From positions 15,356 through 79,355 of the forward strand of contig JBPOIJ010000139.1 of the NCBI GenBank assembly GCA_052034585.1: a stretch of DNA of 64,000 bases, written 5' to 3'. Positions 45,513 to 54,050 of the stretch are shown piece after piece (position 1 is the first letter of the stretch; every line of letters begins with the position of its first letter). The notes under the pieces are model-generated. The model saw only the letters and a list, made by a program, of their open reading frames with translations, did no database searches and was not told where the DNA came from. Origin of the DNA: Xiheimicrobium sp052034585 (GTDB lineage Bacteria; Myxococcota; Myxococcia; Myxococcales; Myxococcaceae). A program made the translations under genes and the position numbers.

Positions 45513-46121
45513 CTACTTGGGGAACCAGGTGCCGATCACTTCGCCAGTGCGGCCGATCTGCACGATCACTCCGTCGAACTTGGTCTTCACCCCTCGCAGC
45601 TGCCCGCCGCCCTTCTTGGGGAGCGTCCACACGGTCTCGGGGGTGAAGACGACCTGGAGCCGGAGCGCGCGCGCCTGCACCTGCCGGTTCATCAGCTGCA
45701 TCGACCAGCCGTCGGGCAGCTTCGAGGGCACGCGAAGGAAGGGGAGAATGGGGTTGCCGTTCGGGTCCGTCTTGCCCGGGGCGCCGTGGGTGATCGCGCT
45801 GTCTCCAGCCGCGAAGAAGGGCGTCATGTTGAGCACGAACTCACCGGAGATCGGGTTGGCGTCGCCCATCGAGAGCATGTTCGCCGCGTCTTCGGTGACG
45901 ATCATGTAGTGACGCTTCCCGTCGGCCGCGCGCCGGAACTCGCGCCGCTTTTCCTCGCACTGAGCCGTCATCAACGGCCCGCAGGCGCCCACGTAGTTCT
46001 CCACGAACTCCGACAGGCTGCCCAGCTTCTCAGCCGAGTCGCGCAGCTTCGCGAACTTCTGATCGACGTCGGCAGCAGCAAGCGCAGGCACGAGCGCGAG
46101 GGGAATGATCAGCCAACGCAT
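45513..46121 (-). CDS. Secreted protein of unknown function
   Basis: A 202-residue protein with a signal peptide (MRWLIIPLALVPALAAA). The mature part has a helical segment of about 35 residues with CGPLMTAQCEEKRREF, and a beta-rich end (TWFPK). A strong Shine-Dalgarno (TGGAGGAAAAACC) precedes the ATG. It is divergent from the PilZ gene, and an inverted repeat lies between them (46163-46187). I do not recognise the family. Confidence 0.7.
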   Translation of the reverse strand: MRWLIIPLALVPALAAADVDQKFAKLRDSAEKLGSLSEFVENYVGACGPLMTAQCEEKRREFRRAADGKRHYMIVTEDAANMLSMGDANPISGEFVLNMTPFFAAGDSAITHGAPGKTDPNGNPILPFLRVPSKLPDGWSMQLMNRQVQARALRLQVVFTPETVWTLPKKGGGQLRGVKTKFDGVIVQIGRTGEVIGTWFPK

Positions 46122-46162
46122 GGTTTTTCCTCCAGGCAGATGTCGGAATGGGTAGCTAATTT

Positions 46163-46187
46163 GCCTACACCGTCGCACTCTGTAGGC
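46163..46187. promoter_or_regulatory. Inverted repeat GCCTACA-N11-TGTAGGC
   Basis: A perfect 7-base inverted repeat with arms at 46163-46169 and 46181-46187 lies in the 99-base divergent region between the secreted protein gene and the PilZ gene. Its symmetry suits a dimeric regulator acting on one or both genes. No regulator is nearby. Confidence 0.4.
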
Positions 46188-46220
46188 TTCGTCACGACAC
46201 ACCACGAGACAGGGGTGCAC

Positions 46221-46586
46221 GTGAGCGAGCGGCGGCAGAATCTGAGGTTCGACAAGGTCTTCACGGTTTATCTCACCACGCAGCAGGGAATGACGCGGGG
46301 GATTGCCAGAAACATCAGTTCCTCGGGTCTTTTCGTCGAGACGCGCGATCCGTTGCCGCTCGGGCAGCAGCTGAAGGTGACCTTCACCGCCGATGACGGC
46401 ACCGAGATGACGGCGCTCTGCGAGGTTCGGTACCAGGTGGCGCTCAATTACGCGAACTCGCAGTCGGGGGAAGAGCAGGCGGTGATCACGTCGGGGACTC
46501 GGGGCGCGGGCCTGCGCATCATCGCCTACGAGACGAAAGAGAACCACCCGATGTTGCTCGTCGCGCGCGAGCGCGTGCTGCACTGA
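46221..46586 (+). CDS. PilZ-domain c-di-GMP-binding protein
   Basis: A 121-residue single-domain protein. The PilZ signature is present: an RxxxR motif (RRQNLR, residues 4-9) and NISSSGLFVETRDPL near residue 31, matching the (D/N)xSxxG pattern that closes over c-di-GMP. Strands with KVTFTADDG follow. PilZ proteins read c-di-GMP and control motility, secretion or polysaccharide synthesis. A GTG start at 46221 follows AGGGGTG; a second GTG 6 bases upstream is possible. Single-domain PilZ proteins are numerous in myxobacteria, and the partner is unknown. Confidence 0.85.
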   Translation: MSERRQNLRFDKVFTVYLTTQQGMTRGIARNISSSGLFVETRDPLPLGQQLKVTFTADDGTEMTALCEVRYQVALNYANSQSGEEQAVITSGTRGAGLRIIAYETKENHPMLLVARERVLH

Positions 46587-46642
46587 GCTGAGTCGCTCCG
46601 TCGGAACCGCGCGTGTAGGTCGGGCGGCCAGATGGCTGGTCC

Positions 46643-47161
46643 ATGGGCCCTTGCGCGGACGAGCTTCGTTTTCATGCGTGGACGGAGAGTGGGCTTCCGC
46701 TGGAGGGCGCCATCCCGGCTGGCCAGGGAGCCGAGGTCGCGACGCAAGCATGCCCTGAGCTGTTGGCGAAGACCGATTCGCGGTGGATGACGGCGACTCG
46801 ACGCGGCTTCGCTCCGACCGGGAGCTACCTCGATGAGCGAGCGGTGAAGGACCTCGTCTTCTCACCAGCAGAGGGGCGGATCGTGACCGTGATCGACGCT
46901 GGCGGCGTCCCCATGCCGAACTGCGAGGTGTCAGCTCGGCTTGGCGGCGTGTCGGACGAGGCCGAGTGGCTCCGGACCAGCGCTCGAACGGATGCGACCG
47001 GGGTGGCGTGGCTCTCCGCGCCGAAGGGACAACTCCGCGTTTCGGTGCGCTGTGGGCGACGGGGTCACGGCGAGCTCGATCTCGGGCTCACGTCGGGTGT
47101 GCTCGAGATCGAGACCGACTACTACGAGTTCAAGCGCCTCCTCGGTGAACGAGTCGAGTGA
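46643..47161 (+). CDS. Hypothetical protein with a carboxypeptidase-regulatory-like fold
   Basis: A 172-residue protein without signal peptide. Residues 70-160 resemble a carboxypeptidase-regulatory-like beta-sandwich (EGRIVTVIDAGGVPMPNCEV, then ARTDATGVAWLSAPKGQLRV). The first 60 residues are unique. It lies 56 bases after the PilZ gene and converges on the branching-enzyme gene (gap of 6 bases). No function is proposed. Confidence 0.65.
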   Translation: MGPCADELRFHAWTESGLPLEGAIPAGQGAEVATQACPELLAKTDSRWMTATRRGFAPTGSYLDERAVKDLVFSPAEGRIVTVIDAGGVPMPNCEVSARLGGVSDEAEWLRTSARTDATGVAWLSAPKGQLRVSVRCGRRGHGELDLGLTSGVLEIETDYYEFKRLLGERVE

Positions 47162-47167
47162 CGCGGC

Positions 47168-49360
47168 TCAGGTCGCCGGACGCGGAGGGTCGGTCGGCGC
47201 GAGCCAGATCACTCCGAGTGGCGGGAGCGTGAGCGCGATCGATCCCGGCTGACCGTCGACGCTCCACGGGTCGGCCTTCTTCGGCGCGTTGTGAACGCCC
47301 GAGCCGCCGAACGCGAGATCATCGGTGTTGAGAATCTCGCTCCACCAGCCGCCAGCAGGCAATCCGACCCGGTAGTCGTGCCTCACGACGGGGGTGAGGT
47401 TCGCGACGCAGACGATCTCCCGCCACGGGTTTCGCCCGCGCCGAATGAACGCATAGACGCTCTGATCCTGCGAGTCGGCCTGCACCCATTGAAAGCCGCC
47501 TGGGTGAAAGTCGGTCTCGTGCAACGCGCCTTCACGCCGGTAGCCTTCGTTGATCGCGGTGACGAGGTCGGCGAGCTGCCGATGCCGATCGGTCTCGAGC
47601 AGGTGCCAATCGAGCGAGCGGCTCTCGGCCCACTCCTGCCACTGCCCGAACTCGCCGCCCATGAAGAGCAGCTTCTTGCCCGGGTGCGCCCACATCCACG
47701 CGTAGAGCGCGCGGAGGTTCGCGAACTGCTGCCACTCGTCGCCGGGCATCTTCGAGAGCAGCGAGCGTTTCCCGTGCACCACTTCGTCGTGGCTCAAGGG
47801 CAGCACGAAGTCTTCCGAGTACGCGTACATCAGCCCGAAGGTGAGCTGGTGGTGATGCCAGCGCCGGTAGATCGGGTCCTTCTCGAAGAACTTCAGGGTG
47901 TCGTGCATCCACCCCATGTTCCACTTGTGGGTGAAGCCCAACCCGCCGTGCGAGACGGGGCGCGACACCATCGGCCATGACGTCGACTCCTCGGCCATCA
48001 CCACCACCTCGGGGTGCCGGGCCCGAACGGTCTCGTTGAGCTCGCGGAGGAAGCCGATCGCCTCTTCGTTCTCGCGGCCTCCGAAGCGGTTGGGCACCCA
48101 CTCGCCGGGCGCGCGCGAGTAGTCGAGGTAGAGCATCGAGGCCACCGCGTCGACCCGCAGCCCGTCGACGTGGTACTCGTCGAGCCAGAAGAGGGCGTTG
48201 GCGATGAGGAAGTTGCGCACCTCGTTGCGGCCGAAGTTGAAGATCAGCGTACCCCAGTCCGGGTGCGCGCCCTTGCGGGGGTCGGCGTGCTCGTAGAGCG
48301 CCGTGCCATCGAAGCGGGCGAGCGCGAAGGCGTCTCTGGGGAAGTGGCCGGGGACCCAGTCGATGATCACCCCGATGCCGTGCGCGTGCATCGTGTCGAC
48401 GAAGAAGCGGAAGTCGTCGGGGTGGCCGTGGCGGGCGGTGGGCGCGTAGTAGCTGCTCACCTGGTAGCCCCAGCTGCCGCCGTACGGGTGCTCGGCGACC
48501 GGCAACAGCTCGACGTGGGTGAAGCCGAGCTTCGAGACGTGGGCCGCCAGCTGCGGCGCGAGCTCTCTCCAGGTGAGCGGGCGGTTGCCCTCTTCCGGCA
48601 CGGTGCGCCACGAGCTCGCGTGCACCTCGTAGATGCTCATCGGTGAGAGGGCGCGATCGGTCGTCTTGCGGCGCTCCAGGTACTCGGCGTCGTTCCACCG
48701 GTAGTGGTGGAGGTGGTGAACGACCGACGCGGTCAGTGGCGGCACCTCGGTTCGGAAGGCCATCGGGTCGGCCTTCATGAAGGGCGCGCCGTCGCGAGGC
48801 ACGATCTCGAACTTGTAGCGGCTGCCTTCGCTCACCTCGGGGACGAAGAGCTCCCACAAGCCGGAGTTCCCCATCGAGCGCATCGGGTTGAGGCGTGCGT
48901 CCCAGCCGTTGAAGTCGCCCACCACGCTCACGCCGTCGGCGTTGGGAGCCCAGACCACGAAGGCGGTGCCGAACAGCCCCTGGTGCTGCATCGGGTGCGC
49001 GCCGATTCGTTCCCAGAGCCGCTGATGGGTGCCCTCGTTGACGAAGTGGAGGTCGGCCGCTCCGAGGGTCGGGAGGAACGCGTAGGGATCGTGGAGGGTG
49101 AAGCTCGCGCCGCCCGGGTAGTCGACGTGCACGACGTACGACGGCACGCTCTTGCCGGCGATGGTGCCCTCGAAGATGCCGGGGAAGTCTCCGCGCGGCG
49201 TGAGGAGGTGCTTCTGACCGTTTGCTTCGACCACCACTCGAAACGCCTCGGGACGAAACACCCGCACGAAGACGTCACCGTCCGTCGGGTGCGCGCCGAG
49301 GAGCGAGTGAGGGTTGTCGTGTCGGAGGGACAGCAGCCGCGCCAACGCCTCGTCGGACAT
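47168..49360 (-). CDS. glgB: 1,4-alpha-glucan branching enzyme
   Basis: The 730-residue enzyme adds alpha-1,6 branches to glycogen. It has the long N-terminal CBM48-type carbohydrate domain (about 1-220, with VWAPNADGVSVVGDFNGW) and the GH13 catalytic domain. The three catalytic acids are in GLRVDAVAS (about 400), VMAEEST (about 453) and LSHDEVVHGK (about 521). The C-terminal domain ends with LPPLGVIWLAP. Length and motif order agree with GlgB of proteobacteria. No other glycogen gene is adjacent, so the pathway genes must lie elsewhere. Confidence 0.95.
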   Translation of the reverse strand: MSDEALARLLSLRHDNPHSLLGAHPTDGDVFVRVFRPEAFRVVVEANGQKHLLTPRGDFPGIFEGTIAGKSVPSYVVHVDYPGGASFTLHDPYAFLPTLGAADLHFVNEGTHQRLWERIGAHPMQHQGLFGTAFVVWAPNADGVSVVGDFNGWDARLNPMRSMGNSGLWELFVPEVSEGSRYKFEIVPRDGAPFMKADPMAFRTEVPPLTASVVHHLHHYRWNDAEYLERRKTTDRALSPMSIYEVHASSWRTVPEEGNRPLTWRELAPQLAAHVSKLGFTHVELLPVAEHPYGGSWGYQVSSYYAPTARHGHPDDFRFFVDTMHAHGIGVIIDWVPGHFPRDAFALARFDGTALYEHADPRKGAHPDWGTLIFNFGRNEVRNFLIANALFWLDEYHVDGLRVDAVASMLYLDYSRAPGEWVPNRFGGRENEEAIGFLRELNETVRARHPEVVVMAEESTSWPMVSRPVSHGGLGFTHKWNMGWMHDTLKFFEKDPIYRRWHHHQLTFGLMYAYSEDFVLPLSHDEVVHGKRSLLSKMPGDEWQQFANLRALYAWMWAHPGKKLLFMGGEFGQWQEWAESRSLDWHLLETDRHRQLADLVTAINEGYRREGALHETDFHPGGFQWVQADSQDQSVYAFIRRGRNPWREIVCVANLTPVVRHDYRVGLPAGGWWSEILNTDDLAFGGSGVHNAPKKADPWSVDGQPGSIALTLPPLGVIWLAPTDPPRPAT

Positions 49361-49403
49361 GGGCGTCGTTCACCACAGAGCCCAGCGACGAGCAACGCCC
49401 GTC

Positions 49404-49994
49404 TCAGGCGCGATCACGCCCCAGCTGGCGTACCTTCTCGAGCCACTGGGCACGCCGCTCCGCTGTCGAGAGCCGCACGATGCCGAGGCCAGTGCTGCGA
49501 ATCGGGCTCACCCCGCAGTACCAGAGCGTCGCGAAGCGCAGCGCCATGTACGACGGCATGCCGCCGAGCACCCAATAGAGCCAGGGCGTGTCGAGCGTGT
49601 AGATGATGCGCGCCGAGCGGCCGGTGAGGAGCTTCTCCCAGCGGTAGGCCTCGCCCGCGATCTTCTTGAAGAAGAAGCCGGGGAGGAAGGTGCGATCGAG
49701 GAAGCCCTTCATGAGCGCCGGCAGCGAGCCCCACCAGACGGGGTGAATCCACACTTGATGGTTCGACCAGCGGAGCGCCTCTTGGGCGGCGAGCAGATCT
49801 GGCTCGAGCTCGGTGCGCTTGCGGTAGCCGAACTGGAGGTTGGGCGTGAACGCCAGCTCGCGCAGCTTGAGCTCGCGCACGGTGGCTCCGGACTCGACCG
49901 CGCCTGCCTTGTAGGCCTCGTGGAGCGCGAAGCAGTAGCTCTCCGCGTCCGGGTGGCCGTTGACGATCAGGATCCGATCGCGGGGGTTCGGCAT
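49404..49994 (-). CDS. NAD(P)H dehydrogenase (quinone)-family flavoprotein
   Basis: A 196-residue flavodoxin-fold protein of the modulator-of-drug-activity/NQO family. It starts with the FMN/FAD phosphate loop RILIVNGHPDAESYCFALHE and has the typical PVWWGSLPALMKGFLDR strand-helix, where the flavin ring binds. Members reduce quinones or nitro compounds with NAD(P)H. The family includes kefF-like potassium-efflux accessory proteins, so the exact substrate is open. It stands alone between the glgB and CHRD genes. Confidence 0.85.
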   Translation of the reverse strand: MPNPRDRILIVNGHPDAESYCFALHEAYKAGAVESGATVRELKLRELAFTPNLQFGYRKRTELEPDLLAAQEALRWSNHQVWIHPVWWGSLPALMKGFLDRTFLPGFFFKKIAGEAYRWEKLLTGRSARIIYTLDTPWLYWVLGGMPSYMALRFATLWYCGVSPIRSTGLGIVRLSTAERRAQWLEKVRQLGRDRA

Positions 49995-50009
49995 GTTCGA
50001 GAGGTTAGA

Positions 50010-50924
50010 TCAGCGGAGCGAGAGATCGCCGCGGAAGACCTCTCCGCCGTCTTGATCGGTGCCCACCACGACGAGGCCGGCGTCCCTCAGCATCACCAAC
50101 AGCGCGAGCGGCTCGAAGGTGCCAGCCGAGCCCGTCTTCGCTGCGTCGAGTGGCAGGGGAAGCAAGGGCGTGCCGAGCTGGCTCACCGCCGCGTTCGCCA
50201 CCGCGCCGCTCTCCGACCAATCGAACTGGAACGATCCAGCGACGGGAATGAAGCCGCCGTCGGTCTCGAGGAGCAGCTGCCCACCACCGCCGTATTGCCC
50301 GTCGCGGCTGCGGACGAACTGGCTCGTGCCGAGGATCGCGCCTTTGGGAACGAGCTGCCCGCGGAGCTCGCCGAAGGGCTTGGCCGCGGTGGTGACGATG
50401 ATGGAGGCCTGCGCTCCGGAGATCGCCTGGGCGGTGGCGCTGCTCACGGGGATCGTGCCGGTGAAGGGGAGCGGCACCCCTCCGTCGTTGAGCCGGAGGA
50501 ACGTGGTGGTCTGCCGCCCGGCCGGCGCGCCCACCATGAGCGCGACGTTGGCCGGAGTGAGGGTGGTGACGTTGATCGTCCAACTGAGGGAGGCGCCCGC
50601 GTCGGAGACCGCCAGCGTGGCCGCCACCGTGCCGGTTCCCATCGTGGTGACGGGAGGGATCAGCTGGGCGCCCGAGAGCCGCGCCGTGTAGTCGCCGGGG
50701 AGGATGCGCGCGGTCGGAAGCCCGCCGTCGCTCGGCGTGACGGTGCCCGCGTCTCTCGGCGTCGGCAGCATGAAGGAGGGGAGTGAGCTCTTGACCACGC
50801 AGCGCCCGTCGTCGCAGGTGAGGGTCTGCTTCGTCGAGACCTTGAGGCAGTCGAACTGATCGACGCACTCCTCGGTGCAGGAGATCGCGGAGAGGCTCAA
50901 CACAATGAGCGCGAGGCGCGTCAT
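50010..50924 (-). CDS. CHRD-domain lipoprotein
   Basis: A 304-residue predicted lipoprotein (lipobox LSAISC). A short Cys-rich linker (TEECVDQFDCLKV, then CDDGRC) comes first. Then a CHRD domain (about residues 95-225): it opens DYTARLSGAQLIPPVTT and runs through the AASIIV-type strand to GELRGQLVPKG. CHRD domains, first seen in chordin, are beta-rich and often surface-displayed. The ATG at 50924 begins the signal peptide; the frame is open 69 bases further upstream without a signal. It is divergent from the amylase gene. Confidence 0.75.
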   Translation of the reverse strand: MTRLALIVLSLSAISCTEECVDQFDCLKVSTKQTLTCDDGRCVVKSSLPSFMLPTPRDAGTVTPSDGGLPTARILPGDYTARLSGAQLIPPVTTMGTGTVAATLAVSDAGASLSWTINVTTLTPANVALMVGAPAGRQTTTFLRLNDGGVPLPFTGTIPVSSATAQAISGAQASIIVTTAAKPFGELRGQLVPKGAILGTSQFVRSRDGQYGGGGQLLLETDGGFIPVAGSFQFDWSESGAVANAAVSQLGTPLLPLPLDAAKTGSAGTFEPLALLVMLRDAGLVVVGTDQDGGEVFRGDLSLR

Positions 50925-51002
50925 GGCCGGCGCCCTTGTAGCCAACCCGGGGGCGCGTTTCACACTCTTCCGCGTGCCCGCGATCCTTGCCATACGAGGC
51001 TG

Positions 51003-53102
51003 GTGCGGTGGCCCCTCGCTCTCCTCGTGCTTGCCTGTTCACCGCCGCCCGCGCCGACGGGGCCAGTGCGGAGCTGTGAGCAGGTGCTGCGCTTCGCGCC
51101 CTCGCAGAGCCTCACCGCGGTCTCGGTGCGCGGGGAATGGAACGCGTTCGCCCCGGAGCCGATGACCCAGCGCGCCGACGGCGTCTGGGAGTGGCGGAAG
51201 GCGCTCGAGCCGCGGGCCTCTGGCTACGCCTACCGGTTCGATCTCGACGGAGCGCTCGTCCTCGATCCGTCGACGGGCTTCACGCGCTGGGTGGGCGAGA
51301 CCGAGCACTCCCGGCTCTTCGTTCCCGTGTGCGCCGCGCCGCTGCTCGAGGTCACCCGCTTCCAGGCGACGAAGGAGGGCGCGCTCTCGTTGTCGGTCAC
51401 CGCGTCGATGGGCTCGAGTCGTTCGCCGCTCGGTGCGCCGGTGCTCACCTTGGACGGTGATCGTCAGACCGCGCCGTTCGATCGGCTCACTGGGGTCGCG
51501 ACCTTCGAGCGCAGCGGGTTGGCCGTCGGGAAACACACCGTCACGGTGGCGCTCGAGGACGAAGCGGGCGCGCAGGCCGAGCCGTTGCTGCTCCCGTTCT
51601 GGATCGAGCCCGATCCGTTCCGCTGGGACGAGGCGCTGCTCTACTTCGTCTTCACCGATCGGTTTCGCAACGGTGATCCTTCGAACGATCGGCCGGCCGA
51701 CGGCGTGCCGACGCAGGCGAACTATCAAGGCGGGGACTTCAAGGGCGTCACCCAAGCGATCGAGGAGGGCTACTTCGATCGGCTCGGCGTCCGCGCGCTC
51801 TGGCTCTCACCGCCCGACGCCAACCCCGACGGCGCCTTCGATGGCTCCTACGGGCAGAAGTACGCCGGCTATCACGGGTACTGGCCGAGCCAGCCGCGCA
51901 CCGTTCAGCCGCGCTTCGGCACGATGGACGATCTCCGAGCGCTGACGAAGGCCGCCCACGCGCGAGGGATTCGAGTCATCACCGATCTGGTGCTCAACCA
52001 CGTGCACGAGCAGCACCCCTACGTCGTCCAGCACCGACTCGACGGCTGGTTCAACCTCGGCAACTCCTGCGTGTGCGGGACGAACGGCTGTGGGTGGGAA
52101 GAGAAGCCGCTGGTGTGTTGGTTCACCAACTACCTGCCCGACTACAACTGGCGGAACCAGGCGATGGGCGATCAGTTCGCGGCCGACACGCTCTGGTGGC
52201 TCGAGCAGGGCGATCTCGACGGCTTCCGGCTCGACGCGGTGAAGCACCTCGACGCGATCGGCGGGCGAACGATCAACCAGCACCTGGCGAAGATCTCCGC
52301 CGTCACCGGAGTCGACTACTACCTGGTGGGCGAGACCTTCGTCGGCTCCGACGGTCGGCCGCTCATTCGTCAGTACGTCGGCCCGCAGCAGCTCGACGGC
52401 CAGTTCGACTTTCCCCTCTATTGGCCGATCGTTCAGGCCTTCGCGCGGGGTGATTCACTGGTGCCGGTCGACGAGGCGGTGCGGCTCAACGAGAGCTACT
52501 ACCCGCCGGAGACGCTCAACTCGCCGTTCCTCGGCAATCACGACGTCGCGCGCTTCATCTCGATCGCGGCGAACCAGATCGAAGCCGACGCGAATGGCCA
52601 GGCCTGGGGCAACCGGCCGCCAGCGAGCATCTCGACCGACGAGCCGTTCGATCGCACCAAGTGGGCCTTCACCTTCTTGCTCACCCAGCGCGGCGTGCCG
52701 CTCATCTACTACGGCGACGAGATCGGAATGCCGGGCGCCGGAGATCCCGACAACCGGCGGATGATGCGCTTTGCGAACCTCGCGCCGCGAGAGGCCGACC
52801 TGCTCGACTTCGTGCGAAGGGTGGGGGTGGCGCGGAAGCAGAGCAGGGCGCTCCGGTTCGGGACGCGCGACACCCTTCAGCTCGAGCGAGATCTGTACGT
52901 CTACCTGCGATCGACCGCTGACGACGCGGCGCTGGTGGTGATCAACCGAGGCGCCGAGCGGACGATCACCGTGAGCGCGCTTCGAGCACTCAGCTTCCCA
53001 ACGAGCCTGCGAGACGCGATCAGCGGGGTGACGATCGCGATTCCCTCGTCGGGCCAACTCCGAGTGCCTGCCGGAGCGTCGATGGTGCTGGTGAAGCCCT
53101 GA
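51003..53102 (+). CDS. Secreted GH13 alpha-amylase-family lipoprotein
   Basis: A 699-residue protein beginning at a GTG with a lipobox (MRWPLALLVLAC), so it is probably attached to the outer membrane. Residues 25-200 contain a CBM-like N-terminal part (VRGEWNAFAP). The (beta/alpha)8 barrel has the GH13 signatures: DLVLNHV, GFRLDAVKHLD with the nucleophile (about 407), the acid Glu in VGETFV (about 442), and FLGNHDVARF (about 513). The C-terminal domain is a beta-sandwich. Substrate probably starch or a related glucan; the exact type (amylase, neopullulanase, cyclodextrinase) is not clear. Confidence 0.85.
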   Translation: MRWPLALLVLACSPPPAPTGPVRSCEQVLRFAPSQSLTAVSVRGEWNAFAPEPMTQRADGVWEWRKALEPRASGYAYRFDLDGALVLDPSTGFTRWVGETEHSRLFVPVCAAPLLEVTRFQATKEGALSLSVTASMGSSRSPLGAPVLTLDGDRQTAPFDRLTGVATFERSGLAVGKHTVTVALEDEAGAQAEPLLLPFWIEPDPFRWDEALLYFVFTDRFRNGDPSNDRPADGVPTQANYQGGDFKGVTQAIEEGYFDRLGVRALWLSPPDANPDGAFDGSYGQKYAGYHGYWPSQPRTVQPRFGTMDDLRALTKAAHARGIRVITDLVLNHVHEQHPYVVQHRLDGWFNLGNSCVCGTNGCGWEEKPLVCWFTNYLPDYNWRNQAMGDQFAADTLWWLEQGDLDGFRLDAVKHLDAIGGRTINQHLAKISAVTGVDYYLVGETFVGSDGRPLIRQYVGPQQLDGQFDFPLYWPIVQAFARGDSLVPVDEAVRLNESYYPPETLNSPFLGNHDVARFISIAANQIEADANGQAWGNRPPASISTDEPFDRTKWAFTFLLTQRGVPLIYYGDEIGMPGAGDPDNRRMMRFANLAPREADLLDFVRRVGVARKQSRALRFGTRDTLQLERDLYVYLRSTADDAALVVINRGAERTITVSALRALSFPTSLRDAISGVTIAIPSSGQLRVPAGASMVLVKP

Positions 53103-53180
53103 GCGGACGAGCGCAGGGCTCCCCACAGGGCGACCGTGAGCGGGACCCTTTGACGTGGACTCGGCCCCGATGGGCTCGGA

Positions 53181-53756
53181 TCAGCGGTAGCCGATCGGGC
53201 TGAGCAACACCTTCGGCGCCATCGCGAAGCCGTCGGTCGGAATCGTGAAGCCCAACGAGTCGGCCATGCGGGTGAAGAAGGAGAACTGCCAGGCGACCCA
53301 GATCGCCTCTTCGGCGTCGCGCTTGCGAATGCCCGCCGCCTCGAGCGCCTTGCCATCGTCGCGCGTCATGCTCGATGGATCGATCGCGAGCTTGGCGAGG
53401 AAGCGCAGCATCGCCCGAACCTTGGGCTCGAGCGGCGCCTTCTCGACGTCGGCGAGGGTGGCGTCCACCAGGTCCTTCCCGAGCAGCGTCGACGCGACCG
53501 CGCCGTGGGCTCCCGTTCAAAATGGACAGCGCCGGTTCTTCGAGACGAAGGCCGCGAAGAGCTCTCGCTCGCCGATCGACCAGCTCGAAGCCCCGCGCAT
53601 GATCTCCTGACAGAGCGGGTTCAGGTGCTTGGCGAGGAAGTCGCGCCGGTACATCAGCATCTTCACCACGTCGTACGGCTCGCGGTTGAGCGCCTTGGCG
53701 GCGCGCATCACCAGCCCGAAGCCCCCGCTGCCCTTCTTCACGGCCTCGAGGCGCAT
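53181..53756 (-). CDS. AhpD/CMD-family protein with in-frame TGA, probable CxxU selenoprotein
   Basis: Reading the TGA at 53519-53517 as codon 80 gives a 191-residue protein of the AhpD/carboxymuconolactone-decarboxylase family. The motif is NRRC-P-F-(TGA)-TGAHG, which matches the family's C-x2-C-x3-H redox site with the second Cys replaced by TGA. The frame is unbroken afterwards, with family-like helices (IRKRDAEEAIWVAWQFSFFT). Cys77 and residue 80 would form a selenenylsulfide pair acting on peroxides. A downstream hairpin (53481-53512) has a CGGU loop 16 bases after TGA, as in bacterial SECIS elements. The alternative is a TGC or TGT to TGA nonsense mutation. Its start overlaps the stop of the upstream small gene. 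Confidence 0.8.
53481..53512 (-). promoter_or_regulatory. Candidate bacterial SECIS hairpin
   Basis: Just after the in-frame TGA (53519-53517) the minus strand can fold. An outer stem GAGC/GCTC pairs 53512-53509 with 53484-53481, and an inner stem GCG/CGC pairs 53503-53501 with 53496-53494. AC/GT pairs (53506-53505 with 53493-53492) flank a bulged G. The apical loop is CGGU (53500-53497). The loop starts 16 bases after TGA, close to the 17 bases in E. coli fdhF, and contains the GGU that SelB contacts. Structure prediction by eye only. Confidence 0.5.
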
Positions 53757-54046
53757 CAGTCCTCCAGGACGGCGAGGCCGGCGCGAAGGGTGTTCTCCGA
53801 GGCGCCCAGCGCGGCGGCGGCGAGCACCTCGAAGAGCACGTCGTCTGAATGACGCTCCTCGAGCGCGGCGATCTCGTCGTCGGTGATCTCGAAGGCGCTG
53901 GTGTGCACACGGTGAACGAGCCGTTCGAGCTCGGGAGGCAGGCCGGCTTTCAGCCTCGCCGCCGCTCGCCTCCATGCCGTCGGAGTCGTCGCCTCTCCGT
54001 CGAGCACGCGCGCCATCAGCTGCCGCAGCGCGGCCTCCCGGTCCAT
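53756..54046 (-). CDS. Small helical protein upstream of the selenoprotein gene
   Basis: A 96-residue protein whose TGA stop shares a base with the ATG of the AhpD-like gene (TGATG), so the two are translationally coupled. The sequence is helical and acidic at the end (ITDDEIAALEERHSDDVLFE). The C-terminal stretch AAAALGASENTLRAGLAVLE resembles the helix that in AhpD-type proteins packs by the active site, but there is no CxxC motif. It could be a partner subunit. No family name is given. Confidence 0.65.
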   Translation of the reverse strand: MDREAALRQLMARVLDGEATTPTAWRRAAARLKAGLPPELERLVHRVHTSAFEITDDEIAALEERHSDDVLFEVLAAAALGASENTLRAGLAVLED

Positions 54047-54050
54047 TCGA

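Noticed and set aside
53181..53756. Reading the AhpD-like gene as a frameshifted pseudogene
   Set aside because: The coding before and after the TGA is in the same frame, with no shift, and the TGA replaces one specific Cys. A simple nonsense mutation remains possible and is mentioned in the feature.
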